64,000 nucleotides of DNA, taken from NCBI GenBank assembly GCA_020633195.1, contig JACKEC010000038.1, positions 11,443 through 75,442 of the forward strand, given 5' to 3'. The number at the start of each line of letters is the position of its first letter. Position 1 is the first letter of the stretch. A program made the position numbers and the translations under genes. Positions 24,285-33,543 of this stretch are shown piece by piece. This DNA is from Sandaracinaceae bacterium. Lineage in GTDB: Bacteria; Myxococcota_A; Polyangia; Polyangiales; Sandaracinaceae. The notes under the pieces are model-generated. The model ran no database searches. It saw only the letters and a program-made list of their open reading frames with translations, and had not been told where the DNA came from.

Positions 24285-25073
24285 ATGCTGCTCGTCCTCT
24301 CGCCCGCCAAGTCCCTCGACCTCTCGCCCCCGCCGCGCCCCGTGCCGGCGACGCAGCCCGCGCTGATGAAGGACACGGAGTCGTTGATGAAGACGACCCG
24401 CAACCTCAGCCAGAAGAAGATCCAGGAGCTCATGAGCCTGAGCCCCGCGCTCGCGAAGCTGAACTACGAGCGGTTCCGCTCGTTCGAGCTGCCCTTCACC
24501 GACGACAACGCCCTCCCCGCCGCGTTCACCTTCGACGGCGAGGTCTACAAGGGGCTCGAGGCGCGCACGCTCTCGGACGCCGACCTCGCGTGGGCGCAGG
24601 ACCACGTCGCGATCCTCTCCGGGCTCTACGGGCTGCTGCGCCCGCTCGATCGTATGCAGCCCTACCGGCTCGAGATGGGCACCAAGCTCTCCACGCGGCG
24701 GGGGCCGAACCTCTACCGCTTCTGGGGCGACCGCATCACCGACGAGCTGCGCGCGCGCCTCGCGGACCACGAGGACTCGACCCTCGTGAACCTCGCGAGC
24801 CAGGAGTACTACAAGGCCGTGCGCCCCAAGCGGCTGCCCGGCGGCGCCGTCACCTGCCAGTTCGAAGACCTCAAGGACGGCCAGACCCGCAACGTGATCA
24901 GCTTCATGGCCAAGCACGCGCGCGGCGTGATGGCCCGCTGGATCATCGAGCAGCGCGTCGACCGCCGCGGCGGCCTGAAGGACTTCGCCGTCGATCGCTA
25001 TCGCTTCCAGCCCGACCTCTCGACGGACGACACCCTCGTCTTCAGCCGACGCTTCATCCCCATCGGCGGCTGA
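24285..25073 (+). CDS. yaaA: Peroxide-stress protein YaaA
   Basis: This 262-residue protein of the YaaA/DUF328 family begins with the hallmark LLVLSPAKSLD, followed by YERF, GLYGLLRPLDRMQPYRLEMG and a C-terminal YRF-LVFSRRF region. The family protects against peroxide, probably by limiting free iron or binding damaged DNA. The protein is cytoplasmic and has no signal peptide. The start ATG 24285 is 32 bases after the previous stop. Confidence 0.9.
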   Translation: MLLVLSPAKSLDLSPPPRPVPATQPALMKDTESLMKTTRNLSQKKIQELMSLSPALAKLNYERFRSFELPFTDDNALPAAFTFDGEVYKGLEARTLSDADLAWAQDHVAILSGLYGLLRPLDRMQPYRLEMGTKLSTRRGPNLYRFWGDRITDELRARLADHEDSTLVNLASQEYYKAVRPKRLPGGAVTCQFEDLKDGQTRNVISFMAKHARGVMARWIIEQRVDRRGGLKDFAVDRYRFQPDLSTDDTLVFSRRFIPIGG

Positions 25074-25113
25074 TCGAATTGCGCGTCCGCGCGGGGCGCG
25101 CGAGGCTCGGCGG

Positions 25114-26025
25114 ATGACCGAGCTGACGACGATGACCTACGCGGTGGACGGGGCCGTGGCGCGCATCACCCTGAACCGGCCGCGCCGCGGCAACGGGATC
25201 ACGCTGGAGATGCCGCGCGAGCTCGCCGCGTGCGTCGAGCGCGCCGACCTCGACCCGCGCGTCCACGTGATGGTCCTCTCGGGCGAGGGCAAGGGGTTTT
25301 GCGGGGGATATGACCTCGTCGCGAGCGCCGAGGGCAACATGGAGGGCCTCGGCGAGGCGACGCCCGACGGCTCCCCGATCGACCCGAGCGTCATCGCGCA
25401 CAACCACCTGCCGTCCGAGACGTGGGATCCCGTCGTCGACTACCAGATGATGGCCCGCAACGTCCGCGGCTTCATGAGCCTCTTCCACGCGGACAAGCCC
25501 GTCATCTGCAAGGTGCATGGCTTCTGCGTGGCCGGCGGCACCGACATGGCGCTCTGCTCGGACCTGCTCGTGATCGCCTCGGACGCCAAGATCGGCTACC
25601 CGCCCGCGCGGGTCTGGGGCGTGCCCACCACGGCCGTCTGGGCGCACCGCGTCGGCATCGAGAAGGCCAAGCGGCTGCTCTTCACCGGCGACTGCCTCAG
25701 CGGAGCAGAGGCGGTCGAGTGGGGGCTCGCGATCGAGCACGCCCCGGCGGACCAGCTCGACGAGCGCGTCGAGGTGCTCGCGGCGCGGATCGCGCGGGTC
25801 CCGATCAACCAGCTCGTGATGCACAAGAAGCTCATCAACCAGACGGTGATGACGCAGGGCCTCTACGCGACCCAGACGATGGGCGTCTTCTTCGACGGAA
25901 TCGCGCGCCACACCGCCGAGGGCTACGGCTTCGCGGCCCGCGCCGCGGCCGAGGGGTTCAAGAGCGCGGTGCGCGAGCGCGACGAGCCCTTCGGCGACCT
26001 CGGCCCCTCGACCTTCAAGGGGTGA
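25114..26025 (+). CDS. Enoyl-CoA hydratase/isomerase (crotonase) family enzyme
   Basis: In this 303-residue crotonase-fold protein, both oxyanion-hole segments are clear: GKGFCGGYDL near 58 and GFCVAGGTDMAL near 130. A long insert (about 70-105) separates them. The usual catalytic Glu of hydratases, after the second segment, is not obvious (YPPARVWGVP is there instead), so an isomerase or another acyl-CoA reaction is possible. It probably acts in fatty-acid or aromatic-acid breakdown. Confidence 0.85.
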   Translation: MTELTTMTYAVDGAVARITLNRPRRGNGITLEMPRELAACVERADLDPRVHVMVLSGEGKGFCGGYDLVASAEGNMEGLGEATPDGSPIDPSVIAHNHLPSETWDPVVDYQMMARNVRGFMSLFHADKPVICKVHGFCVAGGTDMALCSDLLVIASDAKIGYPPARVWGVPTTAVWAHRVGIEKAKRLLFTGDCLSGAEAVEWGLAIEHAPADQLDERVEVLAARIARVPINQLVMHKKLINQTVMTQGLYATQTMGVFFDGIARHTAEGYGFAARAAAEGFKSAVRERDEPFGDLGPSTFKG

Positions 26026-26070
26026 GGGCGCCTTGATCCACGGCCGGAGTCGGGCTTGACTCCGGGCCGC

Positions 26071-28293
26071 ATGTCCAAGCGCCTCACTCGACGCAGCTTC
26101 CTCGAGACGATCGTCATCTCCGCGGGGGCGGCCACCCTCGGCCCCAGCGTGCTCAGCGCGTGCGGGTCGAGCCGGCCCCTCGCCGACGTGTTCCCGCAGT
26201 CGATCGCGTCGGGCGATCCGCGGGAGACCTCCATCGTCCTGTGGACCCGCGCCGTCCCCGAGGGCGGGACCGGCGCCGCGCGGGTGAAGCTCGAGCTGTC
26301 CACGGACCCGGAGCTGTCGTCCCGCTTCGATCTCGGCGGCCTCGCGGAGCTCGACGCGAGCCCCGACCACGACCACTGCCTGCGCGTGAAGGTCACCGGG
26401 CTCGAGCCCGGCACGAACTACTTCTACCGCTTCGAGCACGAGGGCACGAAGAGCCGCACCGGGCGCTTCCGGACGGCCGAGCGCGCGGACGCGAACATCC
26501 CCGTCCGCTTCGCGGTGATGAGCTGCCAGGACTACGTCGGCCGCTACTACAACCCGCTCCTTCGTCTGCTCGACGGAGAGCACGACGACCTGACCTTCGT
26601 CCTCCACCTCGGCGACTACGTCTACGAGACCACCGGGGACCCCGGCTTCATGATGTCGACCGCGGAGCGCAACGTGACCTTCCGCGCGCCCGACGAGGCG
26701 CTCTCGCTCGGCAGCGGCGACTCGAGCTACCAGGCCGCGCGATCCCTTTCGAACTACCGCGACCTCTACCGCGCCTATCGGTCGGACCCGAAGCTGCAGG
26801 AGGTCCACGAGAAGTTCCCCTTCGTCTGCATCTGGGACGACCACGAGTTCAGCGACGACTGCTGGGGCGATCACGCGACCTACTCGGACGGCCAGGCGGT
26901 CGAGGAGGACATGGACCGTCGCCGCGCGTCCGAGCAGGCGTGGCTCGAGTACATGCCCGTCGCGATGGACGTCGAGGCGGACGGCGACCTCGTCGTCGAT
27001 CCCGCGAACCTCTACCCGAACGCCCAGATCTACCGCTCGTTCCGCTTCGGCCAGCACTGCTCGCTCGCGGTCACCGACTACCGAAGCAAGCGCCCCGATC
27101 ACCCGACCCCCGAGGACGCGTACCCGGGCGCCGTGATCCTGGACGAGGCGCAGACGCGCGCCGCGCTCGCCGCGCAAGAGGCGGCCGGCGAGCTGCCCGC
27201 GGGGACCACCGCCGACGCGGCCTTCGCCGAGGGCCGCTTCCGCTCCTACGTGGACCTCGAGGACGCCGCGTTCGCGGACCACAAGCGCGCCCTCGAGATC
27301 CTGCTGACCGCCGCGTACGGCGCCGAGGGGGTCGAGGCCGCGCGCGCCGCGGAGCTCGCCGCGACCTACGCGCAGGGCAAGACCGACGCGGCGCTCCTCC
27401 AGGCGCGCATCAGCGAGGGCCGCGCGAGCCTCCCCGCCGACCTCATGGGCGTCACCGACGTCGACCCGACCGACGCGACGCTGCCGCTCGGGCTGCCGTA
27501 CTTCCTGCTGGGCAAGACCAGCCTCGTGGGTCAGCTCGGCGCGCGCTACCTGACGGTGCAGCGCACCTACGACCTCGTGCAGGTGTGGCGGACCCGCGTG
27601 GGGACCGACGCCACCCACGACGACGTCTTCGGCGCGGCGCAGCAGAGCTGGCTCACCAGCGCGCTCTCGGGCGCGGACACGACCTGGAGCTTCGTCGGCA
27701 ACTCGGTCCAGAGCACCTCGATGGTGCTCGACCTCAGCCCCTTCGACGGCAGCCTCCCCGAGGGCCTCCCGCCCGAGCGCTTCTACCTCAACGTCGACCA
27801 GTGGGACGGCTTCCCCGAGCGACGCCGTCAGCTCCTCGAGAACGCCTACCGACCCAACAACGTCATCGTGCTCGCCGGCGACATCCACGGCGCCTACGCG
27901 AGCGACCTCGGCGCGGACGCCGACGGGAACCGCTGCATCGAGCTGACGACGCCCGCGATCTCGAGCGAGACCTTCCGCGGCCTCCTCTACCGGACGGGGA
28001 ACGGCAACGCGTCGATCCGCGACAGCGGCCTGCTCGACCCGGTCGTCGATGCCATCGACAGCTTCATGATGAGCGCGTTCGAGCCGCTCGAGCTCGCCGA
28101 GAGCGACAAGAACGGCGTGCTCGTGATCTACGCGGACGCGACCGAGCTGAACGCGACGTGGCACCTGCTCGCCTCCGGCCTCGTCTCGCGCAGCTTCTAC
28201 GACGACCCGGGCGCCCTCAGCGATCAGTGGGAGATCAGCCGCTGGCGCGTCGCGAAGGCGGCCGGGAAGAACTCGCCGCTCGGCGCGGCCTGA
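26071..28293 (+). CDS. phoD: PhoD-type alkaline phosphatase/phosphodiesterase, Tat-exported
   Basis: The 740-residue protein has a twin-arginine signal (RLTRRSFLE, then a hydrophobic stretch ending at SVLSAC), implying folded export and a lipid or surface location. The PhoD N-terminal fibronectin-like domain is at about 40-140, and the catalytic domain carries HLGDYVYE, CIWDDHEFSDD and LAGDIHGAYASDL metal motifs. A helical insert of about 90 residues near 360-450 enlarges it over the usual 500-600 residues. ATG 26071 is preferred over 26056. It is expected to release phosphate from esters outside the cytoplasm. Confidence 0.88.
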   Translation: MSKRLTRRSFLETIVISAGAATLGPSVLSACGSSRPLADVFPQSIASGDPRETSIVLWTRAVPEGGTGAARVKLELSTDPELSSRFDLGGLAELDASPDHDHCLRVKVTGLEPGTNYFYRFEHEGTKSRTGRFRTAERADANIPVRFAVMSCQDYVGRYYNPLLRLLDGEHDDLTFVLHLGDYVYETTGDPGFMMSTAERNVTFRAPDEALSLGSGDSSYQAARSLSNYRDLYRAYRSDPKLQEVHEKFPFVCIWDDHEFSDDCWGDHATYSDGQAVEEDMDRRRASEQAWLEYMPVAMDVEADGDLVVDPANLYPNAQIYRSFRFGQHCSLAVTDYRSKRPDHPTPEDAYPGAVILDEAQTRAALAAQEAAGELPAGTTADAAFAEGRFRSYVDLEDAAFADHKRALEILLTAAYGAEGVEAARAAELAATYAQGKTDAALLQARISEGRASLPADLMGVTDVDPTDATLPLGLPYFLLGKTSLVGQLGARYLTVQRTYDLVQVWRTRVGTDATHDDVFGAAQQSWLTSALSGADTTWSFVGNSVQSTSMVLDLSPFDGSLPEGLPPERFYLNVDQWDGFPERRRQLLENAYRPNNVIVLAGDIHGAYASDLGADADGNRCIELTTPAISSETFRGLLYRTGNGNASIRDSGLLDPVVDAIDSFMMSAFEPLELAESDKNGVLVIYADATELNATWHLLASGLVSRSFYDDPGALSDQWEISRWRVAKAAGKNSPLGAA

Positions 28294-28296
28294 CTC

Positions 28297-28327
28297 GAGG
28301 TCCGAGGACCTCCGACGCTTCGCGTCG
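28297..28327. terminator. Two adjacent hairpins between convergent genes
   Basis: Stem GAGGTCC/GGACCTC (28297-28312) is directly followed by CGACGC-TTC-GCGTCG (28313-28327). They fill the 40-base gap between the ends of phoD and the Cys-rich lipoprotein gene and could act for both strands; no T-run is visible. Confidence 0.5.
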
Positions 28328-28333
28328 TCGGAC

Positions 28334-30205
28334 TCAGAGGCACAGGGCGCAGTTGCCGCCCGGGCACGGCATGCAGTAGTTGGCCTGGCAGAACATCGCC
28401 GTGCAGCCCTCGTAGTCGCAGCCCACGGGCGGCGAGTAGTGCGAGTAGCCCGCCGGCGGCGGCGGCAAGCTGCCGCCGACGTTGTAGTAGCCGGCCGCGT
28501 AGCAGTTGGTGCCGTCGTCGCCGTAGTCCCAGCACGTGTCGTTCGGCTCGTCGCACACGGTGCCGCCGCCGCACGGATCGCCGGCGTGCGTGCACGAGCC
28601 GCCGCCGCACGTGTCGTCGCCGTTGCAGTAGGCGCCGTCGTCGCAGTCGAGGCCGTCGGTCGAGCGCGAGCAGCCCTCGGACTCGGAGCCTCCGATCGAT
28701 CGGCACGTCCCGGTCTGGCACGAGAACATCGTGACGCTGCGAGAGCGGGTCGCGTCCTGATCGCAGACGCTCGTGTATCCGCAGACGCCCCAGCCGCCGT
28801 AGGTGGTGGTGCCGCAGGTCGTGCCGTTCGTGCTCCGGCTGCAGGGCTCGCTCTCGGGGCTCGTCGTGCCCCGACAGCTGCCGGCGGCGCAGGAGTGGCG
28901 GGTCACGTCCCGCGACCGCGAGGCGGACTGGTCGCAGACGTCGGAGTAGTCGCACGCGCCCCACGGCGCCGTGTCGTCCGGAGCGCACATCGTTCCGTCG
29001 GTGTCGCGGGTGCACGGCTCCATCTCGGGCACCGCGGAGCTCGCGCACGCGCCGGCCGCGCAGGCGTAGCGCGTGACCGTGCGGCTGCGCGTCGCGCTCT
29101 CGTCGCAGAGGTCGGCGTAGTCGCACGCGCCCCACGCGCCGGGGACGTCCATCCCGCAGCCGACCCCGTCGGTGTCACGGGTGCACGCCTCGGGCTGCGG
29201 CGTGACCGTCGGCCGACACGCGCCCGTATCACAGGCCCAGGTCGTGAGGTCCCGGGACCGGGTCCCCGTCTCGTCGCAGACGTCGTCGAAGACGCAGGCC
29301 GTGAACATGCCCATCGAGTCGGCCGGGCAGTCCGCGTCGGAGAGGCACGCCGCGCAGGTCTGCGCGCCCTCGCTGCACATCTCGCCGCCGCACGGGCTGC
29401 CCGCGTGGGCGGCGCAGGTGCCGCCCGAGCAGGTGTCCGCGCCGTTGCAGAACATGCCGTCGTCGCACGGCCCCGAGTTCGCGGTGTGCTCGCAGCCCAT
29501 CGCGCCGCAGACGTCGTCGGTGCAGGGGTTGCCGTCGTCGCAGGCGCCCGGCGTGCACGTCCCGCCGGCGTCCATCGGCGCCTCGATGCACCCGCGCTCG
29601 ATGTGGCAGGTCGCGCCGGACCCGCATCGCTCGTCGAGCGGCTCCACGTAGCAAGCGCCCCCGGTGCAGCGCCCCTGGGCGCACGCGGCCACGGCCGAGC
29701 AGTCGCCGTCGGAGGTGCATTCGGGCTCGGGGCACCCCGGCGCGGTCGGATCGTCCCGACACTCCTGAGGCACGCAGCGCGCGGCGAGGCAGTAGGTCGA
29801 CTCGGGGCTGTCGCCCACGCCGGGGCAGACCACCCCCGCGCAGTCGGCCGTGATGAGGACGGTCACCGCGGTCAGGCGATCGACGGTGACCGAGACCCGG
29901 TTGGTGGCGACGCGGGTCTCGAACGAGGTCCAGAGCTCGACGATGACGGTGTAGCGGCCGACCGGGAGCGGGACGACCTCCCCGAGGCGGATGTCCCGTC
30001 CGTCGGAGGTGTTCACGGGCCGACGCACGGTGTGCAGCTCGGCCTCGGTCGCCGACTCCGCGCCCTCGACGTGGAAGCGCGCCTCCTGGAAGTCGACGCC
30101 GGCGAGCAGGTTGGTGCGCAGATCGACGACGATCCCCGGATCCTGCGAGCAGCCGGCCAGGCAGAGCAGCGCGAGCACCGTGACGAGGCGAGAGCTCACC
30201 GTCAT
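28334..30205 (-). CDS. Cys-rich lipoprotein with thrombospondin-1-like repeats
   Basis: This 623-residue surface lipoprotein has lipobox LAGC near residue 19. A beta-rich region of about 120 residues is followed by many Cys pairs with CDDGNPC and CDDGMFCNG motifs. Four tandem units of about 60 residues come next, each with the plan WGxC-Y-x-CD-x-SATRSR-V and ending with EPCxR-x-TDG-x-C. The spacing of Trp, Cys and the RSR strand resembles thrombospondin type 1 modules. The extreme C-terminus is also Cys-rich. It is probably an adhesive or structural surface protein; no enzymatic motif is seen. Confidence 0.75.
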   Translation of the reverse strand: MTVSSRLVTVLALLCLAGCSQDPGIVVDLRTNLLAGVDFQEARFHVEGAESATEAELHTVRRPVNTSDGRDIRLGEVVPLPVGRYTVIVELWTSFETRVATNRVSVTVDRLTAVTVLITADCAGVVCPGVGDSPESTYCLAARCVPQECRDDPTAPGCPEPECTSDGDCSAVAACAQGRCTGGACYVEPLDERCGSGATCHIERGCIEAPMDAGGTCTPGACDDGNPCTDDVCGAMGCEHTANSGPCDDGMFCNGADTCSGGTCAAHAGSPCGGEMCSEGAQTCAACLSDADCPADSMGMFTACVFDDVCDETGTRSRDLTTWACDTGACRPTVTPQPEACTRDTDGVGCGMDVPGAWGACDYADLCDESATRSRTVTRYACAAGACASSAVPEMEPCTRDTDGTMCAPDDTAPWGACDYSDVCDQSASRSRDVTRHSCAAGSCRGTTSPESEPCSRSTNGTTCGTTTYGGWGVCGYTSVCDQDATRSRSVTMFSCQTGTCRSIGGSESEGCSRSTDGLDCDDGAYCNGDDTCGGGSCTHAGDPCGGGTVCDEPNDTCWDYGDDGTNCYAAGYYNVGGSLPPPPAGYSHYSPPVGCDYEGCTAMFCQANYCMPCPGGNCALCL

Positions 30206-30224
30206 CAGAGTGCCACAGGTTGCG

Positions 30225-30806
30225 TCACATACGCGGGTCGTCGGGACCGAGCACGAGATCCCCGATCTTGATGCCCTGCTGGGCGACGACGAGGAACAGG
30301 AAGTCGGGGCCGGGCCGCGCGCGGAACGAGTGGACGTGGTCGCTGGCGCGCACCACGACGTCACCCGGCCGCCAGATCGCGCCGTGGTTGTCCTCCGCCG
30401 AGCCCTGCAGGATGTACGAGGTCTCGAGGCCGAGGTGGCCGTGCTCCGGGAACGAGACCCCCTCGGGGAGCCGCACGAAGCCGGTGATCGCGTTGGACAC
30501 CGACGGGCCACCCTCGATGTCGTAGAGCTTCACGTCGGGGACGAGCCCCTGGTACCAGCTCTCCGAGCGCCCGATCCCATCGAGGAGCGAGCGCGCCCGC
30601 GAGCTGTCCACGTCGAGCAGCTCGGCGACCGAGTCGAGGAAGCGGTCGAAGCGCCCGTCGAGGTCCGCCGAGGCCATGATCCGGTCCCGCAAGGAGCGTG
30701 GCGGGGACACGGCGGCCCCGGCGAGGGCCTCCAGCAAGGCAGCCACCTGCTCGTCCTCGACGTCCGCGAGGAACGGATCGACGAGGTCTTTTTCCCATGC
30801 GCTCAT
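30225..30806 (-). CDS. ChrR-like cupin anti-sigma/regulator, Cys-free
   Basis: This 193-residue protein follows the ECF sigma gene on the same strand. The C-terminal half is a cupin of ChrR type (FPEHGHLGLETSYILQG and DHVHSF metal-binding lines). The N-terminal half is helical like an anti-sigma domain. No Cys occurs anywhere, so the zinc-binding Cys motif of typical ChrR-type anti-sigma factors is absent. The start is uncertain: ATG 30806 has the best ribosome-binding site (AGAGG), but ATG 30833 and 30878 are in frame and the last would nearly abut the sigma gene. Confidence 0.75.
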   Translation of the reverse strand: MSAWEKDLVDPFLADVEDEQVAALLEALAGAAVSPPRSLRDRIMASADLDGRFDRFLDSVAELLDVDSSRARSLLDGIGRSESWYQGLVPDVKLYDIEGGPSVSNAITGFVRLPEGVSFPEHGHLGLETSYILQGSAEDNHGAIWRPGDVVVRASDHVHSFRARPGPDFLFLVVAQQGIKIGDLVLGPDDPRM

Positions 30807-30884
30807 TACGGCCTCTGGAGATGGGGGGACCATGGTGAGGCCGATACGAGCCTCCGAGCCGATCGGATCGAGAACCATTCGAAA

Positions 30885-31424
30885 TTAATCTTCGGTGAAG
30901 ACCGTCCGGAGCTTCTTCATCCCCGCGTGGAGACGTGACTTCACCGTCCCGACGGGGATCCCGAGCTCATCGGCCATCTCCGTGCAGCTCAACCCCTCGA
31001 AGTATCCGAGCGCGAGCACCTGCCGCTGCTCCTCGGGCAGCTCTTCGAGCGCCCCGAGCACCCGGCTCGCGTCGACCGTGTCCGCCGCCTGGGACGGGGT
31101 CGCGCCGACCACCCGCTCCAGATCCTCCCCGGCGTTGCTGGTTCGGCTCCGCGCCGCGCTCTTGATGCGATCGAGGCAGCGGCTGCGCATGCGCAGCATC
31201 AGCCAGGTGCGGACGCTGCCCCGGCTCGGGTCGTAGTCACCGGCGCGCTTCCAGGCCTCGAGGAAGACGTCGTGGAGGATCTCCTCCGCCTCGCCCCGGT
31301 CGCGGAGCAGCTTCAACCCCAACCCGAGCATGGCCGGGGAGTGGCGGTCGTACAGCTCCGCGAGGGCCTCCCGCCCACCACGGGCGAGCTCGATCGCGAG
31401 CTCGACGTCTTCTGCTGGCCCCAC
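30885..31424 (-). CDS. ECF-type RNA polymerase sigma factor
   Basis: In this 179-residue sigma factor, region 2 spans about 20-90 (RDRGEAEEILHDVFLEAWKRA and TWLMLRMRSRCLDRI). Region 4 is at about 120-172 (LPEEQRQVLALGYFEGLSCTEMA and the helix-turn-helix IPVGTVKSRL). It is cotranscribed with the cupin regulator downstream. ChrR-type partners respond to singlet oxygen or oxidative stress in other bacteria; that signal is only suggested here by the cupin. The promoter it uses is not identified. Confidence 0.9.
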   Translation of the reverse strand: MGPAEDVELAIELARGGREALAELYDRHSPAMLGLGLKLLRDRGEAEEILHDVFLEAWKRAGDYDPSRGSVRTWLMLRMRSRCLDRIKSAARSRTSNAGEDLERVVGATPSQAADTVDASRVLGALEELPEEQRQVLALGYFEGLSCTEMADELGIPVGTVKSRLHAGMKKLRTVFTED

Positions 31425-31473
31425 GGATCGCGAGTATCTCCGGTCCGGCGCGCGGCTTCAACGCGCTCCGTTG

Positions 31474-33543
31474 TCAGAAGCGAACCGGCGGGCCAGAAGC
31501 CGAGGGGGGCTCGGGGCCCTCGGGCGGCGGGGGCGCTTCTCCGTCGGCGGGCTGGCGCGCGATCCGCCAGGTCAGCAGGCCCAGCACCAGGATCGCGAAG
31601 AGGAGCACCGCCCACACGATCCACGAGCTCAGCCCCTGCTCCTCCCACCACGAGGGCTCGGGCGGCGGCGCGTGGGCGGGGTTCGGCGTGGCCTCTCCGA
31701 CGGTCGCGTCGACCGCGCGGACCGACAGGACCAGCTCGCGAGCGGACTCGATCTCGTAGCGCGGCGGCTCCGCCTCGAGGTCACCGACGAGGACCGAATA
31801 CGACCCGTCCGGCGCCGCGAGGTAGAGGGTCGGGCTCGGGATCCAGCCCCGCGCCTCACCGAATTCGAGCGGGGCGTCGCTGCCGTCCTCGACCACGAGC
31901 TCCAGCCGCGTCACCCGCCGAGGCGCCCAGGTGACCTCGAGCGGGCGCGGATCGTTGGGCTCCCGGGTGAGGCGGCCCGACGCGAGCAGGCTCCGCTCGC
32001 CCGCCGCGTCGACGCCGTACAGCCGGAACGCGCGAGACACGAACGGCGCGTCCGTGTGCAGCTCGAGCCGCTCGAGCCGCCCCTCCACCGGCGGCGTCAG
32101 CCGGTGGAGGGTCTCCGACGACGAGGCGCCATCGTCGACCTCCACCGCGAGCGCGATCGGGTCCGAGGCGTCGGCGCCCCTCAGGTAGGGCCACTGCGCG
32201 CCGTCCCCGTCGACGACGCGGACGTCCGCCAGATCGTCGCGGGCGGCGGCGAGCACCGACGCCGGCAGCCGAACGCGGCTGAGGCCTTCCGTCGCGCCCT
32301 CCACGAGGAGGGTGGCCACGTCCGTGTAGCCCGCGACCTCCGGGGTGCGGCCCGGGCGCATCGCGAACCGGAGCGCGGGACCGTCGTCGAAGCGGGGGTT
32401 GGCGACCGGCTCACCGAGCGTCGCCTCGGGCAGCGCCGCGCCGAGCAGCCGATCGCCGAGCCGCGTGCCGACGAGGCGCTGGATGTCGTAGCGGGGCGCC
32501 TGGGCGCGACCGCCGCCGAAGCGCAGCGTGACCGGGGCGCCGTCCGACTCGAACAGCAGCGTCGGCTGCCGGACGATCGCCTCGAACGCGAGCCCCTCGA
32601 GCTCGGGGCTGTCACCGTCGTCGATCTCGACGCGCAGCCGATCCCCGACCGCGCGCTCGACGTCGATGGCGACCCACTCGGCCCCGTCGATCTCGTGGAC
32701 GCGGAACAGCGAGCCGTGGCCGACCTCGCGCGGCGCCGCGCCCGCGCTCAAGTCCAGGACCCGCACCTCGCGGAAGAAGTTGGCCGCGCCGGTCGTGACG
32801 AGGACGCGATCGGGGACGAGGCCCGCCGGGCGCGCGAGCTCGAGGATCGTGCGCCCATCCCGGCGCGTGCGCGCCACCTCCGTCAGCGGGAGCGCGACGG
32901 TGGGCGGCTCCACGGGGACCGTCAGCACGATGAGGCTCGCGTTGGGCTCGAGGTAGCCGCCCTCCCCGCTCACCTGCACCTCGAGGCGCGCCCCCTCCGC
33001 GATGCGCGGCAGCTCCACGCCGAGCCGATCCCGGAGCGGCGCCTGCATCCGGAAGACCGTCGCCTCCGCGATCTGCTCGCGCCGATCGTCGCGCACCTCG
33101 AACACGACGACGTCGCGCACGAAGCTCGCCTGCGCGGAGTCGAGCCACAGCGTCCAGCGCCCCTCCGGCACCTGCGGCGGGGGCGTCAAGACGAGGTGCT
33201 CCCGATAGACGGAGGCGAGCGAGGAGCGACGCTCGATCCGCCGGCTGACCTCGGTCGGGGTGATCGCGTAGATGGTCGCGTCCCCGCCGCGCCGCGTGGC
33301 GCTCTCGACCAGGTACGGTCGCGCCGCGCCGCGCTCGTCGTGGATCCGGACGTCCGAGAGGTCCGGCCGCGAGCCCTCGAGGACGGCCGCTGGCAACGCG
33401 AGCCGCACGAGCCCGGTGGTCGCGGGGAGCTCGATCGGCGCCTCCCGCGGGAAGAGCCGCGCCGGATCGGTGGGGGCCTGCGCCGAGGCCACCGACGCGG
33501 TCGTCAGCGCGAGCGCCAGCCCGGCGAGGATCGCGCGCCTCAC
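31474..33543 (-). CDS. DUF3999 exported membrane protein
   Basis: In this 689-residue protein, a Sec signal (ILAGLALALTTASVASA) is followed by a long beta-rich extracytoplasmic region. One membrane helix lies near the C-terminus (WIVWAVLLFAILVLGLLTW) and a Pro-rich tail ends the protein. The layout matches DUF3999, a protein normally encoded beside DUF2339. Its GTG start at 33543 overlaps the DUF2339 stop by four bases. The role is unknown; the pair probably forms an envelope complex. Confidence 0.82.
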   Translation of the reverse strand: MRRAILAGLALALTTASVASAQAPTDPARLFPREAPIELPATTGLVRLALPAAVLEGSRPDLSDVRIHDERGAARPYLVESATRRGGDATIYAITPTEVSRRIERRSSLASVYREHLVLTPPPQVPEGRWTLWLDSAQASFVRDVVVFEVRDDRREQIAEATVFRMQAPLRDRLGVELPRIAEGARLEVQVSGEGGYLEPNASLIVLTVPVEPPTVALPLTEVARTRRDGRTILELARPAGLVPDRVLVTTGAANFFREVRVLDLSAGAAPREVGHGSLFRVHEIDGAEWVAIDVERAVGDRLRVEIDDGDSPELEGLAFEAIVRQPTLLFESDGAPVTLRFGGGRAQAPRYDIQRLVGTRLGDRLLGAALPEATLGEPVANPRFDDGPALRFAMRPGRTPEVAGYTDVATLLVEGATEGLSRVRLPASVLAAARDDLADVRVVDGDGAQWPYLRGADASDPIALAVEVDDGASSSETLHRLTPPVEGRLERLELHTDAPFVSRAFRLYGVDAAGERSLLASGRLTREPNDPRPLEVTWAPRRVTRLELVVEDGSDAPLEFGEARGWIPSPTLYLAAPDGSYSVLVGDLEAEPPRYEIESARELVLSVRAVDATVGEATPNPAHAPPPEPSWWEEQGLSSWIVWAVLLFAILVLGLLTWRIARQPADGEAPPPPEGPEPPSASGPPVRF

